From NCBI RefSeq assembly GCF_900196725.1, contig NZ_FZMP01000196.1, positions 1 to 64,000 on the forward strand: DNA of 64,000 nucleotides, in the 5' to 3' direction. Below, piece after piece: positions 23,643-32,702 of this stretch. Every line of letters starts with the position of its first letter. The first letter of the stretch is position 1. The notes beneath the pieces are model-generated. The model worked only from the letters and a program-made list of their open reading frames with translations, ran no database searches and was not told the origin of the DNA. The stretch is from Candidatus Methanoperedens nitratireducens (GTDB taxonomy: Archaea > Halobacteriota > Methanosarcinia > Methanosarcinales > Methanoperedenaceae). The position numbers and the translations under genes were made by a program.

Positions 23643-25334
23643 TTGAATTATTATAATCTTTTACTCCTGTTCTTGCTGTACTGGTTATTTGTCATGTTCC
23701 TTGACAGGCGGGGAATATTAAGCAAATACAATATCACAGCGTACGGACCGATACTGATGGTCAGGACCCAGAAAGGTCAGAGACTGCTCGATAAACTCGC
23801 CGTCCATAAGAGTTTCTGGAGGATATTTGCAAACATCGGTCTTCCTGCAATGCTCATAGGCATGCTTGTAATGTTCCTGCTGATATTATTCGTTGATTTC
23901 GCTTTGATAAGATCTTTCCAGACGCAAACCATCCCGCCTCCCACCAGGATCAACGAGCCGCGTAATTTTTTCCTTATACCCGGAATTAACGAGTATATAC
24001 CCTTTGAGTGGGGAGTCATTGCATTGATAGTGACCCTTATAGTGCATGAGTTCTCGCATGCGATCCTCTGTAAAGTCGAAGGTATAAGGGTAAAATCAAT
24101 GGGGATACTGCTGGCAGTAATCCCGATAGGGGGGTTTGCAGAACCCGATGAGGATCAGCTTCTCGGGAAAAAAGAGGAAAAAAATGAGAAAGAGCCCGAG
24201 CCAGCCCCACCCAAAAAGGTTGCAACAAGGGGTGAACGCGTAAGGGTGCTTACAGCGGGTGTCATGGCTAACTTTGCCACAGCATTTGTCGCCTTTATTC
24301 TGTTCTTCTCGCTTCTCGGGTCTATTTCCCCGGTTGGAGAAGTGATGGTAACAAGCGTGATTCCGGGGCATCCTGCTGATGCAGCCGGTGTAAAGCCGAA
24401 CATGATAATCACGCAGCTAAACGATAAACAGGTGAATAGCGCTGAAGAGTTCATGATCTATATGAACACACTGCAGCCGGGAAGTAAAATAACGCTGAAC
24501 GTTATCGAAAACAGGGAAAGAAAAGTAATAGACCTTGTAACAACATCGGATAATAGTACTTACCAGGGTATCAAAGTGTACGATGTAGTACCCGGCTCTC
24601 CTGCAGAAGCTGCCGGCATAAAACCGGACATGGTCCTTGTAAGGGTCAATAATACTGAGATCAGGGGACTTGATGATTTTGTCAGTTTCATGAATTCCAC
24701 AGAGCCGGGGCAGAAGATAGATGTCTATGTTCTCAGCAACAACTCTGCGAATGCATCGACGGAAGTATTCAAGAACATCGAATTAACCAGCTATCCATAT
24801 GACAAAAATGCAAAAAAAGGATTCCTGGGTATCTCTTATGCGCCCGATACCGGGGCTGTGAGCTATTCTTCAGGCATCGGGGTAGGTCAATTCCAGGCTA
24901 AAAGTTTCCTGAATATGCTGGAGAGCATACCTTCGTTGTTAAACAGGGTTGAGGGCTGGGTATACCTGTTCAGCCTGCCTATATATGGATTTACAGGTAA
25001 TGGTTTCCCGGGGTTCAGCGGTTTAATGACTTACTTCTATGAACCGGTAGGCTGGGCTGCTCCTTTTGGAAACGGGATTTTCTGGGTTTTGAATATACTC
25101 ATGTGGGTCGGCTGGATGAATTTCTATGTTGGGCTTTTCAACTGCCTCCCGGCGGTTCCCCTTGACGGCGGACATGTATTCCGCGATGTTATGACCTCAT
25201 CACTCTCAAGGATAATAGGTAATGGTGAGAAGGCCGAAAAAATAACCAATGCTGTCGTAATCTTATTTGCAGTCCTTATCCTTATGTCGCTTGTGTTCGT
25301 CGCGTTCGCGCCGTATGCTGCGCATGGGTTTTAG
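23643..25334 (+). CDS. Site-2-protease-type membrane metalloprotease with two PDZ domains
   Basis: A 563-aa polytopic membrane protein. The zinc motif HEFSH is near residue 137, and the second site NCLPAVPLDGGH is near residues 500-511. Two PDZ-like domains follow each other at ~225-310 and ~315-390, each with the pattern PGxPAxxAGxKPxM. Such enzymes cut substrates inside the membrane, typically to release transcription factors or signal peptides. The start is TTG 23643 with GGAGA upstream. No substrate is suggested by the neighbours. Confidence 0.9.
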   Translation: MNYYNLLLLFLLYWLFVMFLDRRGILSKYNITAYGPILMVRTQKGQRLLDKLAVHKSFWRIFANIGLPAMLIGMLVMFLLILFVDFALIRSFQTQTIPPPTRINEPRNFFLIPGINEYIPFEWGVIALIVTLIVHEFSHAILCKVEGIRVKSMGILLAVIPIGGFAEPDEDQLLGKKEEKNEKEPEPAPPKKVATRGERVRVLTAGVMANFATAFVAFILFFSLLGSISPVGEVMVTSVIPGHPADAAGVKPNMIITQLNDKQVNSAEEFMIYMNTLQPGSKITLNVIENRERKVIDLVTTSDNSTYQGIKVYDVVPGSPAEAAGIKPDMVLVRVNNTEIRGLDDFVSFMNSTEPGQKIDVYVLSNNSANASTEVFKNIELTSYPYDKNAKKGFLGISYAPDTGAVSYSSGIGVGQFQAKSFLNMLESIPSLLNRVEGWVYLFSLPIYGFTGNGFPGFSGLMTYFYEPVGWAAPFGNGIFWVLNILMWVGWMNFYVGLFNCLPAVPLDGGHVFRDVMTSSLSRIIGNGEKAEKITNAVVILFAVLILMSLVFVAFAPYAAHGF

Positions 25335-25351
25335 ATTCGGCTCTGTTGTCT

Positions 25352-26227
25352 TTATTTACCCGTAAATCTCAGCATTACAAGGCTGACCTCATATAAAATA
25401 ACAAATGGCAGCATCATCATTATCTGGCTGAACATGCTCGGATCAGGGGTGATCCAGGCTGCAACAACCAGCAGGATGATGTAAGCATGCTTCCTGTAAT
25501 AAGCAAGGGTCTGCCGCGTGGTAACGCCTGCGTGAACAAGCATTGTCATAATAAGGGGTAATTCAAAGGCAAACCCTAAGATCAGGGTGGTCAGGACAAT
25601 AAAATAGATAAACTCATATATCGAGAAGGTCGCATTTACACCAAGACTTATGGCATCCTGGTAGATGTAACTCAGGAAGAAAGGCAGCATGACAAAATAA
25701 GAATATCCTGCCCCCAGCAAAAACAACAACGCGGCTACAAGTATTATGAAAATCACTGAGGATTTTTTAAAGGGTATGATTTTTGTAAACCTTCCCTTCA
25801 GCCCTTTATAGGCATAATATATAATGAGCGGAGATGCTATGATAATCCCGAATATAAGAGACATTTTGAACTCAAGCATCAGCACTTCCAGGGGAGTAAG
25901 AAAAATAATGGTGGGTTTATAAGTATTTATATTCTGGGATATATTTAATATATCAGCGGATATTCTCGTCAGGTTTTGCGCTATTGCAGGATTATTGACT
26001 ATAAGTTCCTTTGACATCCGGGAGAGAGAGTCTGAGATTTCAACCAGTTGTCCTGAACCGGGGTTACCAGGCAGGTTCAATTTATAGAACATATCATATT
26101 CTATTTTTTTTATTACGTTCCCCATTAACTGGAAAGAAAATATAGCTCCAGCTCCGAAAAGGGCTGCTATGTAAAACAGTTTCTTTCTTAACTCGGAAAG
26201 TATATGTGTATAATCTTCCAGCGGCAT
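25352..26227 (-). CDS. tatC: Twin-arginine translocase subunit TatC
   Basis: A 291-aa membrane protein. Its opening LEDYTHILSELRKKL resembles the TatC N-terminal region that receives twin-arginine signals, and six hydrophobic segments follow. An external insert of about 65 residues (~37-105, rich in Ser/Asn/Ile) separates TM1 and TM2 and makes it longer than bacterial TatC (~250). Tat exports folded, often cofactor-containing proteins, relevant for a cytochrome-rich cell. No tatA is adjacent. Its start is 2 nt from the end of nadX. Confidence 0.85.
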   Translation of the reverse strand: MPLEDYTHILSELRKKLFYIAALFGAGAIFSFQLMGNVIKKIEYDMFYKLNLPGNPGSGQLVEISDSLSRMSKELIVNNPAIAQNLTRISADILNISQNINTYKPTIIFLTPLEVLMLEFKMSLIFGIIIASPLIIYYAYKGLKGRFTKIIPFKKSSVIFIILVAALLFLLGAGYSYFVMLPFFLSYIYQDAISLGVNATFSIYEFIYFIVLTTLILGFAFELPLIMTMLVHAGVTTRQTLAYYRKHAYIILLVVAAWITPDPSMFSQIMMMLPFVILYEVSLVMLRFTGK

Positions 26228-26228
26228 C

Positions 26229-27041
26229 TTAAGTTCCTATCTGTAGCGGCTCTGTTATCTTCTTCAATGTAGCTATGGCTGATAATGCGGCAAGGAAACT
26301 CGTCCTCGGATTGCCAGGCGAGGGGACATTCTCAATACGGCATGTAAATTTTCCGAAAGCCCCCTCAACTGTGATCTCATGAATATTTCTCACCGCCCCG
26401 GGGTCAACAAAAACCCTCACTTGAGTTTCTTTTGCACCTATACCTGCAAGGCTCAGTGATGCGGCGACATTGACATTTGCCGGGAAGGCTGCGATCGCCT
26501 CCTCCGCATTTCCTTCGAACAGCAGCGTCTTTTCACGGAAAGAACCGAGGTCAATATTGTTATTTATAATATATGGCGCCCCTTTCAATCCTGCCGGGTT
26601 CTTCGTAGTTGTAAGCATTACTTTATCTATACTGGCAATAGAGGCCGATCTTAAGCCGTCGATTCCTGCAATGGCTCCTGATGGTATATATATCCTGCTA
26701 TGGTGGGTTGCAGCCGTTTTAACGAGCTTTTCCAGAAGCTCCGGATCTGTCAGGGCTCCAACGCTAAGTATCATAAGGTCTTTTCCCCTTTCCAGTACTT
26801 CAAGCCCGTATTCGCGGACCGCTGCCGCTGAGGCACATTCAACAACTATATCGGATTCGGATATCAGGTCATCCACAGATAGCAATCGGGGCATGTTACT
26901 GAGCGCTCCAAGCAGCTTCCCACCGTGCTCCTCGCTCCGGTCATAGACAGCTACAAGCTGTGCATTTATGAGCTTTGCATCGATAGCCTTACAAATTTCC
27001 GTGCCGATAGAACCGCATCCGATTATTCCGATTTTAAGCAT
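26229..27041 (-). CDS. nadX: L-aspartate dehydrogenase
   Basis: A ~270-aa NAD(P)-dependent dehydrogenase. The Rossmann motif GIIGCGSIGTEI opens the protein, and the catalytic region contains IYIPSGAIAGIDGL and KNPAGLKG typical of the family. It oxidises aspartate to iminoaspartate, the first step of NAD synthesis in archaea lacking NadB. ATG 27041 is preferred over 27065 because it places the Rossmann motif at the N-terminus. nadC is divergent next door. Confidence 0.93.
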   Translation of the reverse strand: MLKIGIIGCGSIGTEICKAIDAKLINAQLVAVYDRSEEHGGKLLGALSNMPRLLSVDDLISESDIVVECASAAAVREYGLEVLERGKDLMILSVGALTDPELLEKLVKTAATHHSRIYIPSGAIAGIDGLRSASIASIDKVMLTTTKNPAGLKGAPYIINNNIDLGSFREKTLLFEGNAEEAIAAFPANVNVAASLSLAGIGAKETQVRVFVDPGAVRNIHEITVEGAFGKFTCRIENVPSPGNPRTSFLAALSAIATLKKITEPLQIGT

Positions 27042-27078
27042 AATGTATTCTGTTTCCGATAGCATCCATTAACAGCAG

Positions 27079-27085
27079 TATATAT
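27079..27085 (+). promoter_or_regulatory. TATA box of nadC
   Basis: TATATAT lies about 34 nt before the nadC start in the nadX-nadC gap and predicts initiation near 27108, leaving a leader of about 10 nt with a GGGAT ribosome-binding site. Confidence 0.5.
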
Positions 27086-27118
27086 GTAATTGAAGAATAT
27101 TAATTGTAGGGATTGATT

Positions 27119-27934
27119 ATGTTACTGGTAGAACTTGAACGTTTCATTGAAGAAGATTTAGGTTATAATGATGTCTCATGCACTGTAGTTCCGGACTGTA
27201 AGGTCAGGGCTGAAGTGGTATCAAATGAAGACGGCATCGTTGCCGGGCTTGCCGAAGCTACTCAGGTATTCGAATATTTTGAGGTTTTTGCGACCACTGA
27301 CCTTGCTGAAGGTACAGCCATAAAAAAAGATGACATCATCTTCACCCTTGAAGGCGGCGCAAGGTCTATACTCCGGGCTGAGAGGCTGGCATTGAATTTC
27401 CTGGGGAGGATGAGCGGGATCGCGACCCTGACGCGCAAATATGTTGGCAGGGCTAATGGTGTAAAGATCGCATGTACCAGGAAAACCACGCCGGGATTCC
27501 GGAAATTCGAAAAGAAAGCCGTCATAGCCGGAGGCGGCGACCCTCACAGGTTCAACCTTTCAGATACTGTGCTGATAAAGGATAACCATATTGCAGTTCT
27601 CGGACTTGAAAAGGCTCTGAAAAGCGCAAAAGATGCAGCCAGCTTCACGCAGAAAATAGAGGTTGAAGTAGAAGATACGGATTCCGCTGTTCGTGCGGCG
27701 GAACTGGGGGCGGATATTATCATGTTCGATAACATGGCGGCTGATGAGATCGAAAAATGCATTAAAAGGCTGGATGAAAAGGGACTGCGGCAGGGGTTAA
27801 TCCTTGAAGCTTCAGGAGGCATTTCAATGGAGAACGCAGGTGATTATGCAAAAACCGGTGTTGATGTTATATCTATCGGCGCACTTACGCATTCATCCCT
27901 ATGGCTTGATATCAGTCTGAGGATTAAACAGTAA
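27119..27934 (+). CDS. nadC: Nicotinate-nucleotide pyrophosphorylase (quinolinate phosphoribosyltransferase)
   Basis: A ~271-aa type II phosphoribosyltransferase. It shows EEDLGYNDVSC at the start, RSILRAERLALNFLGRMSGIAT, CTRKTTPGFRKFEKKAV and GGGDPHRFNLSDTVLIKDNH, all classic NadC signatures. It converts quinolinate and PRPP to nicotinate mononucleotide. The divergent pair nadX/nadC covers the first and third steps of NAD synthesis; quinolinate synthase is not in the window. ATG 27119 is used rather than TTG 27113. Confidence 0.96.
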   Translation: MLLVELERFIEEDLGYNDVSCTVVPDCKVRAEVVSNEDGIVAGLAEATQVFEYFEVFATTDLAEGTAIKKDDIIFTLEGGARSILRAERLALNFLGRMSGIATLTRKYVGRANGVKIACTRKTTPGFRKFEKKAVIAGGGDPHRFNLSDTVLIKDNHIAVLGLEKALKSAKDAASFTQKIEVEVEDTDSAVRAAELGADIIMFDNMAADEIEKCIKRLDEKGLRQGLILEASGGISMENAGDYAKTGVDVISIGALTHSSLWLDISLRIKQ

Positions 27935-27987
27935 ACGTAATTTTTTTCTTCAGTAAATTCATTATCATAATGTTAATACTCATAAGG

Positions 27988-27997
27988 TTTATATATT
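27988..27997 (+). promoter_or_regulatory. TATA box for surface protein/tubulin-like operon
   Basis: TTTATATATT precedes the signal-peptide gene. Initiation about 25 nt downstream would fall close to ATG 28021, which raises the possibility of leaderless translation. Confidence 0.5.
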
Positions 27998-28020
27998 ATT
28001 GAATGTTAATTAATGGTAGT

Positions 28021-29166
28021 ATGGGCAAAATGGACTACTGGATGAGACCAATCTACTTTTTGTTATTTGTATTGCTGGCGCTTCCCGTATCAGGAGAAGC
28101 TGCAACACAAACATACAACTTTACTGTCCCAAACAATACCGCCATAAATTTTGAGAACGGCGCGTATATTATTGAGGTCATTGAGATCAGTCCGCCAGTT
28201 TATGCCAAAGTGAATTTGACATTTGGCAACCTGTCTAAGATTAATAATTTATACGAGGGCGAAGCCCCTATCACGTTTAACCAGATAAGTCTCAGAGCAT
28301 ATACCGTTTCCGATACTGCCAGGATTTCCATAGAATTCCCGACCGGATGGGGTTACCCAAAAATATACCCGGTAGTCATACCCACCCATCCGGTAGGAGT
28401 TCCTGATATCGTCCTGACAAAATCGGTAGATAGAACCAGTCTCAATATCGGGGAAGTTGCAGAATTTAAAATCAAAGTTGAAAATAGGGGAAATGCCACT
28501 GCATATAACCTTACACTGACCGACCAGCTTCCCAACGGTTTTTCCAGCGCTAAGGGTTCAAGGTTCCCGCCTGTGATAAATACCCAACTTGCCGCCGAAG
28601 AAAGCCAGGAGGTTTATTATGCCCTGAAGGCTGTTGACTCAGGCACGTTCACTGTTGAGCCGGCAGTTGTTGTATATGGGTCAAAAACGAACAGGTCAAA
28701 CTCGATTACACTGAAGGTTGCGGCGATTATGGAGGAAAAATCAAACCTGACAACAATAATTATTTTAAATAAAAATAAAATTAATATCGATGACTCTATC
28801 GAAGCCACAATAAGAGTCACTAATATCGGGAAAGCCTATGCAAGATCGGTAGTTGTAGATGGCATACCCCCATATGGCATGGAAGTCATTGAAGGAGATT
28901 TAAGGAAAGTTTACTATGATGAAGGTATAGCTCCAGGTGAAACAAAAGAGTACAGAGTAACCTTAAAAGCAACCGAAGCGGGGAATTTCACAATCAATTT
29001 GAGAACGGTTTATAATGATGATCAAATCGGTATAAAAGTGGATTCTGAAACAATCAATGTGACAGCGACAGAAAAAAATTACCTGTATGTTGTTTTACCC
29101 TTAGTTGTAGCAGCATTCGGACTGGCAACATTCGCAATAAAAAGACATAGAGAATATTCATATTAA
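28021..29166 (+). CDS. Membrane-anchored surface protein with two DUF11/CARDB-like domains
   Basis: A ~381-aa exported protein. A signal peptide (YFLLFVLLALPVSGEA) is followed by a ~100-aa N-terminal region, two beta-rich DUF11/CARDB-type repeats (~125-215 and ~235-335; NIGEVAEFKIKVENRGNATA, TIRVTNIGKAYA) and a C-terminal membrane helix with a short basic tail KRHREY. Several N-glycosylation sequons are seen. It is 8 nt upstream of the tubulin-like GTPase gene, so a surface protein and a cytoskeletal-type GTPase are made from one transcript. ATG 28003 is an alternative start. Confidence 0.75.
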   Translation: MGKMDYWMRPIYFLLFVLLALPVSGEAATQTYNFTVPNNTAINFENGAYIIEVIEISPPVYAKVNLTFGNLSKINNLYEGEAPITFNQISLRAYTVSDTARISIEFPTGWGYPKIYPVVIPTHPVGVPDIVLTKSVDRTSLNIGEVAEFKIKVENRGNATAYNLTLTDQLPNGFSSAKGSRFPPVINTQLAAEESQEVYYALKAVDSGTFTVEPAVVVYGSKTNRSNSITLKVAAIMEEKSNLTTIIILNKNKINIDDSIEATIRVTNIGKAYARSVVVDGIPPYGMEVIEGDLRKVYYDEGIAPGETKEYRVTLKATEAGNFTINLRTVYNDDQIGIKVDSETINVTATEKNYLYVVLPLVVAAFGLATFAIKRHREYSY

Positions 29167-29174
29167 GAGGAGAC

Positions 29175-30272
29175 ATGTTAAACGTACTATTAATCGGTGT
29201 AGGACAGTGTGGCAACAGGATTCTTGATGCAATAAACAAGGAAGCTTTTGGCGGGGGGATGGTATCTAAATATTATGGCAAGCAGAAATTCACAAGCCAC
29301 GTCGAGACAATTGCGATTAATACGGCTGTGAACGACCTGAAGGAATTAAGATTCACAAAAGCCAGGGACAGGATACACGTACCTTATCTCCATGGTGTGG
29401 GAGCGAACCGGAGCGTAGGGAAAAATTGTTTCGATGAAAATAAGGAACTTTTGCTCAGTACCATAGAAGAACGGGGGGATTTTGATGTTGCTTTTGTCAT
29501 TGCATCGGCATCTGGCGGTACGGGATCATCGTTCCTGCCACTCCTTATAGAGGCTATGAAAGAACGGTATAAATTCAATGTTTACGGGGTTCTTGTGCTT
29601 CCATTCAGGGAAGAAGGTGCGATTTACCTGCAGAATGCCATCTTTTGCCTGAAAGAAGTCATGGACGGGAAAGCCGATGGGAATCTTATCGTGGACAACC
29701 AGTTCTTAAAACATCTTGGCAAAGATATAAAAACCGCTTATGATGGTATCAACAGTACCATTGCGAACCGGTTCCTGTTCCTTTTAAAAGCGCTTGACAG
29801 TGAAATGATGATGGTTACCGACCTGGGGGACTTTAAGAGCGTTATGTCCGGGGGCTCAAGGCTTGCTACTATGGGTTACGGCGAGGGTGATAAAAATACT
29901 CCCGTCAAGTCGGTTATCAAGCACAGCCTTTCACATGCGGGTCTACTTTTCGAGCTTGACCCTTATAGTGAAGCGAACAGGGCCATGATAATCCTGGAAG
30001 GTGACCAGAAGTATCTTAATATTAACGATATTACGAGTGAGGTTGAAAAATTAGCCTGTGAGGTGGGCCAGGTATTCAAAGGAGTGCTTCTGCATAAGGG
30101 CGAAGTTCCACGAGTGCTGACAATATTATCGATCGGTGCATCTTCAGAACTGGATAGGCTATTCAAGATCGGGGTAGGGGCGGTAGAGAAACAGCGTGAG
30201 AAAAAGGAACTGCTGTCCGAGCAGAATAGGCTCATAGCAGAGAGGCTTGAGGGACTGGAACCTGTATATTGA
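29175..30272 (+). CDS. Tubulin/FtsZ-superfamily GTPase (CetZ-like)
   Basis: A 365-aa GTPase. The N-terminal nucleotide loop reads VGQCGNRI, closer to tubulin GQCGNQI than to FtsZ. The T4 loop is ASGGTGSS in place of GGGTG(S/T)G, and the T7-like region is VTDLGDFKSVMSGG followed by ATMGYGEG. Such archaeal proteins polymerise in a GTP-dependent way and control cell shape. It is not canonical FtsZ. GAGGAG lies just before ATG. It follows the membrane-anchored surface protein and may work with it at the envelope. Confidence 0.85.
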   Translation: MLNVLLIGVGQCGNRILDAINKEAFGGGMVSKYYGKQKFTSHVETIAINTAVNDLKELRFTKARDRIHVPYLHGVGANRSVGKNCFDENKELLLSTIEERGDFDVAFVIASASGGTGSSFLPLLIEAMKERYKFNVYGVLVLPFREEGAIYLQNAIFCLKEVMDGKADGNLIVDNQFLKHLGKDIKTAYDGINSTIANRFLFLLKALDSEMMMVTDLGDFKSVMSGGSRLATMGYGEGDKNTPVKSVIKHSLSHAGLLFELDPYSEANRAMIILEGDQKYLNINDITSEVEKLACEVGQVFKGVLLHKGEVPRVLTILSIGASSELDRLFKIGVGAVEKQREKKELLSEQNRLIAERLEGLEPVY

Positions 30273-30359
30273 GCTTAAATATTATAGCGGGCAAACTATA
30301 ATCAACGTTCAATTTTACAAACCAAAATATTCATATTGTCCAGAGCAGTATCAACCATC

Positions 30360-30596
30360 ATGGCAAAAGATAAGAAACTTGTCCAATCAGGAAATTGCAA
30401 CGGATGCGGGATATGCGTTACGGTCTGCCCCACAAATACAAAACTGTCAAAGGCCGAGGACTTCGATATCAACACCGCAAAACTTGCGGTCCACGTTACC
30501 AACGGCGCGGCTGTAGTGGATTACAACACCTGCATCGCCTGCGGCATATGCTCCAAGAACTGCCCTGTCGGCTCCCTGGCAATGGTCCAGTTATAA
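30360..30596 (+). CDS. Small ferredoxin with two [4Fe-4S] motifs
   Basis: A 78-aa iron-sulfur protein. Two CxxCxxCxxxCP clusters are present, CNGCGICVTVCP (~13-24) and CIACGICSKNCP (~58-69), separated by an insert of about 33 residues that is longer than in simple clostridial ferredoxins. It probably carries low-potential electrons in the cytoplasm; the partner is unknown. ATG 30360 (MAKDKKLV) is chosen over a TTG at 30336. Confidence 0.88.
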   Translation: MAKDKKLVQSGNCNGCGICVTVCPTNTKLSKAEDFDINTAKLAVHVTNGAAVVDYNTCIACGICSKNCPVGSLAMVQL

Positions 30597-30623
30597 CATA
30601 TTGTTTTTAATAATATACTCCGC

Positions 30624-31250
30624 ATGCGGCGCTCTGAAAATGATAATACGGGCAGGGATATCAAAAAAGCCGCAGATATCATAAAAAAAGGCGGGATTGT
30701 CATCTATCCGACCGAGACCGTGTACGGCATAGCTGCCAATATTTTTTCAGAAGAAGCCCTGAGGAGGGTATTTGAGGTTAAAAACAGGTTCCCGGATAAA
30801 CCCGTTTCAGTCGCAGTATCAAGTTTTAAAATGATGGATGAACTGGTATATATCGGCGAAAATGAGAGAAGTTTTATTGAAAAATTCCTTCCCGGACCTG
30901 TGACCGTTATACTGAAGAAAAAAAAGACGGTTCCCGATATCCTGACGCCGGGAACTGACCTGGTGGGCATACGCTATCCGGCTCATAAACTTGCAACCGG
31001 GTTCATCGAGCTTGCAGGCGTCCCTGTTACCTCGACCAGCGCCAATATATCGGGTGAGGCGCCGCCTGCGAGGGTGGAAGAAATAAAGGTAAGCGCGGAC
31101 TATATCATTGACGGGGGGGATTGCAGGGGTGAACCTTCGACTGTCGTTGACCTTGTTAACCTGAAGATAGTGCGAAAAGGTGCAAAATACGGGGAAGTAC
31201 TCGCTGCTCTAAGTCAAATATTCGATATGAATGGGGTGGCTGTGAAATGA
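30624..31250 (+). CDS. Threonylcarbamoyl-AMP synthase (Sua5/YrdC/YwlC family)
   Basis: A 208-aa YrdC-domain protein with PTETVYGIAANIF, KNRFPDKPVSVAV, the LPGPVTVIL strand and PVTSTSANISGEA, all typical. It makes threonylcarbamoyl-AMP from threonine, bicarbonate and ATP for t6A37 modification of ANN-decoding tRNAs. It lacks the C-terminal Sua5 extension, so it is the short YrdC form. It is 27 nt behind the ferredoxin gene. Confidence 0.93.
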   Translation: MRRSENDNTGRDIKKAADIIKKGGIVIYPTETVYGIAANIFSEEALRRVFEVKNRFPDKPVSVAVSSFKMMDELVYIGENERSFIEKFLPGPVTVILKKKKTVPDILTPGTDLVGIRYPAHKLATGFIELAGVPVTSTSANISGEAPPARVEEIKVSADYIIDGGDCRGEPSTVVDLVNLKIVRKGAKYGEVLAALSQIFDMNGVAVK

Positions 31251-31296
31251 TATATTGGGGGACAGGCTGGCGCTAACAATCCATTTTTGAATAATC

Positions 31297-32089
31297 TCAT
31301 TCGTTTTTGAATAAGCCGGATAGGGTGTTTTGTGGCAATCTGATTGACTCGTATTCCCTCTTCAACAGCAGCGCGTCCCCCTCAAGGTTCGGGCTTTCGC
31401 TTATGACCATTCCCTTTATACCAAACTCCGAAAAAACCTGCGCAAGCTCCATGTACTTAAAATCCGACTCCGCGAATACAAGATGCCTTCTCTCACCTTT
31501 GTCCGAATATTCTATCCCTGAGACGTGTATGTGCATATTATCAAGCCCTTCGCGCCCAAGCTTTTTCTCTATCTGCTCCAGAACATATGCAAATTCCTCG
31601 CGGGAATTGAACTTTCCGGTCCTTGCGTGCAGATGTGAAAAATCGATGCATGGCAAAAACCCCTTCCGTGATATTCATATCCTCGCTCCTTAATTGCTCT
31701 ATGAGTTCCATTAGCTGCTTTTTAATTTTCCCGTACACCGCCTGCCCTGTTTCTCCCTGGAAATAACCCGCATGGATAACCACGCTTCTTGCTCCGCAGA
31801 TGCTCCCTATCCTGGCGGAATTAAGTATCCTCTCCCTGCTTTTAGCGAGCGTATCACCCGCGGCGTTAAGATTGATATAATACGGGGCATGCACGCTCAG
31901 CCGTACATCAAGCTCCTTTGCCACTTCTGCGACCATGTGCGCCATGGATTCACCCATCCTGATGCCCCGGACGAACTCAAGTTCCATGCATCCAAGACCA
32001 AGCTCTCTCACCCGCTTGATACCTGACAGGCTGTCGTTCCCTTTTGAACTGAGCGGGGTGCCGGCTGTGCCAAACAGCAGGCGCTCCAT
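31297..32089 (-). pseudogene. nfo: Endonuclease IV-like AP endonuclease, frameshifted with internal deletion
   Basis: The N-terminal part (32089 to about 31670) encodes an intact endonuclease IV-like beginning (LFGTAGTPLSS, VRLSVHAPYYINLNAAG, SVVIHAGYFQGETG). Reading then continues in another frame from about 31665 (PCIDFSHLHARTGKF, HIHVSGIEYSDKGERRH). Compared with the family, about 30 residues including the conserved glutamate metal ligand of the GLET-type motif are missing at the junction, and the frame changes. Repair of abasic sites by this gene is therefore unlikely unless the assembly is wrong. It directly follows the ferritin-like gene. Confidence 0.8.
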
Positions 32090-32596
32090 TCAACCTTCTA
32101 TCGTCGGAGGGGAATAGCCATACCAGGTGCCTTCCTGCTCAAGATAGTACAGCGCATCCTCAAGTATCCTCTTATGTCCTTCTTCGAAGTGAACGAGCTT
32201 GTGGAAAAGATCTTTTGTTGATTTAATATCTGTTTTTTGTGCTGCGCCGGAGTATAACTCGATAGACCTTACTTCAGTCCTGATGCCAAGCTTCAGCGCA
32301 TCCCCGGTCTGCGCTACGTTAAGCGGCTGGAGCGATTCCGGAAAGACGCTGCGCGCCTTTTCCCTGTTCTCTTCATCCATTACCTGGATGTCAATGGACT
32401 TACCTGAGAGCTTTTTGTATTCTTTCTCAAGCCATTCCCTGTGGTCGCCCTCATCCTTTGCCAGCCCCCTGAATATAGCCGCTGCGTTCTCTTCCTCAAT
32501 GATTTCGCTGAATATCGAATAATACTCTTTTCCGTAAATCTCGATCGCTATAGCTTCTTTGAAGATGCCAAGAATCTCGTTGTTCTGGTTTGCCGT
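32090..32596 (-). CDS. Ferritin-like (rubrerythrin-type) di-iron protein, apparent ACG start
   Basis: A 168-aa four-helix ferritin-like protein. Two helical pairs carry Glu/His ligands: AIEIYGKEYY and KDEGDHREWLEKEY in the first half, RTEVRSIELY and HFEEGHKRILED in the second. There is no in-frame ATG, GTG or TTG between an upstream TGA and the first helix. GGGGTGA on the coding strand is followed 6 nt later by ACG, giving the natural start (M)ANQNNEILGIFKEA. The first in-frame ATG (32380) would delete the entire first half of the domain. Likely role: peroxide or iron handling. Confidence 0.8.
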   Translation of the reverse strand, partial: TANQNNEILGIFKEAIAIEIYGKEYYSIFSEIIEEENAAAIFRGLAKDEGDHREWLEKEYKKLSGKSIDIQVMDEENREKARSVFPESLQPLNVAQTGDALKLGIRTEVRSIELYSGAAQKTDIKSTKDLFHKLVHFEEGHKRILEDALYYLEQEGTWYGYSPPTIEG

Positions 32597-32702
32597 ATCG
32601 TTTCACCCCATGAAAGTTGGCTGCGATTGATATTAAAGATTGGTATGATGCAATAATTTTTAGGGGATGAAACCCATGTATATTAAAACAACAGGTGCTA
32701 TT

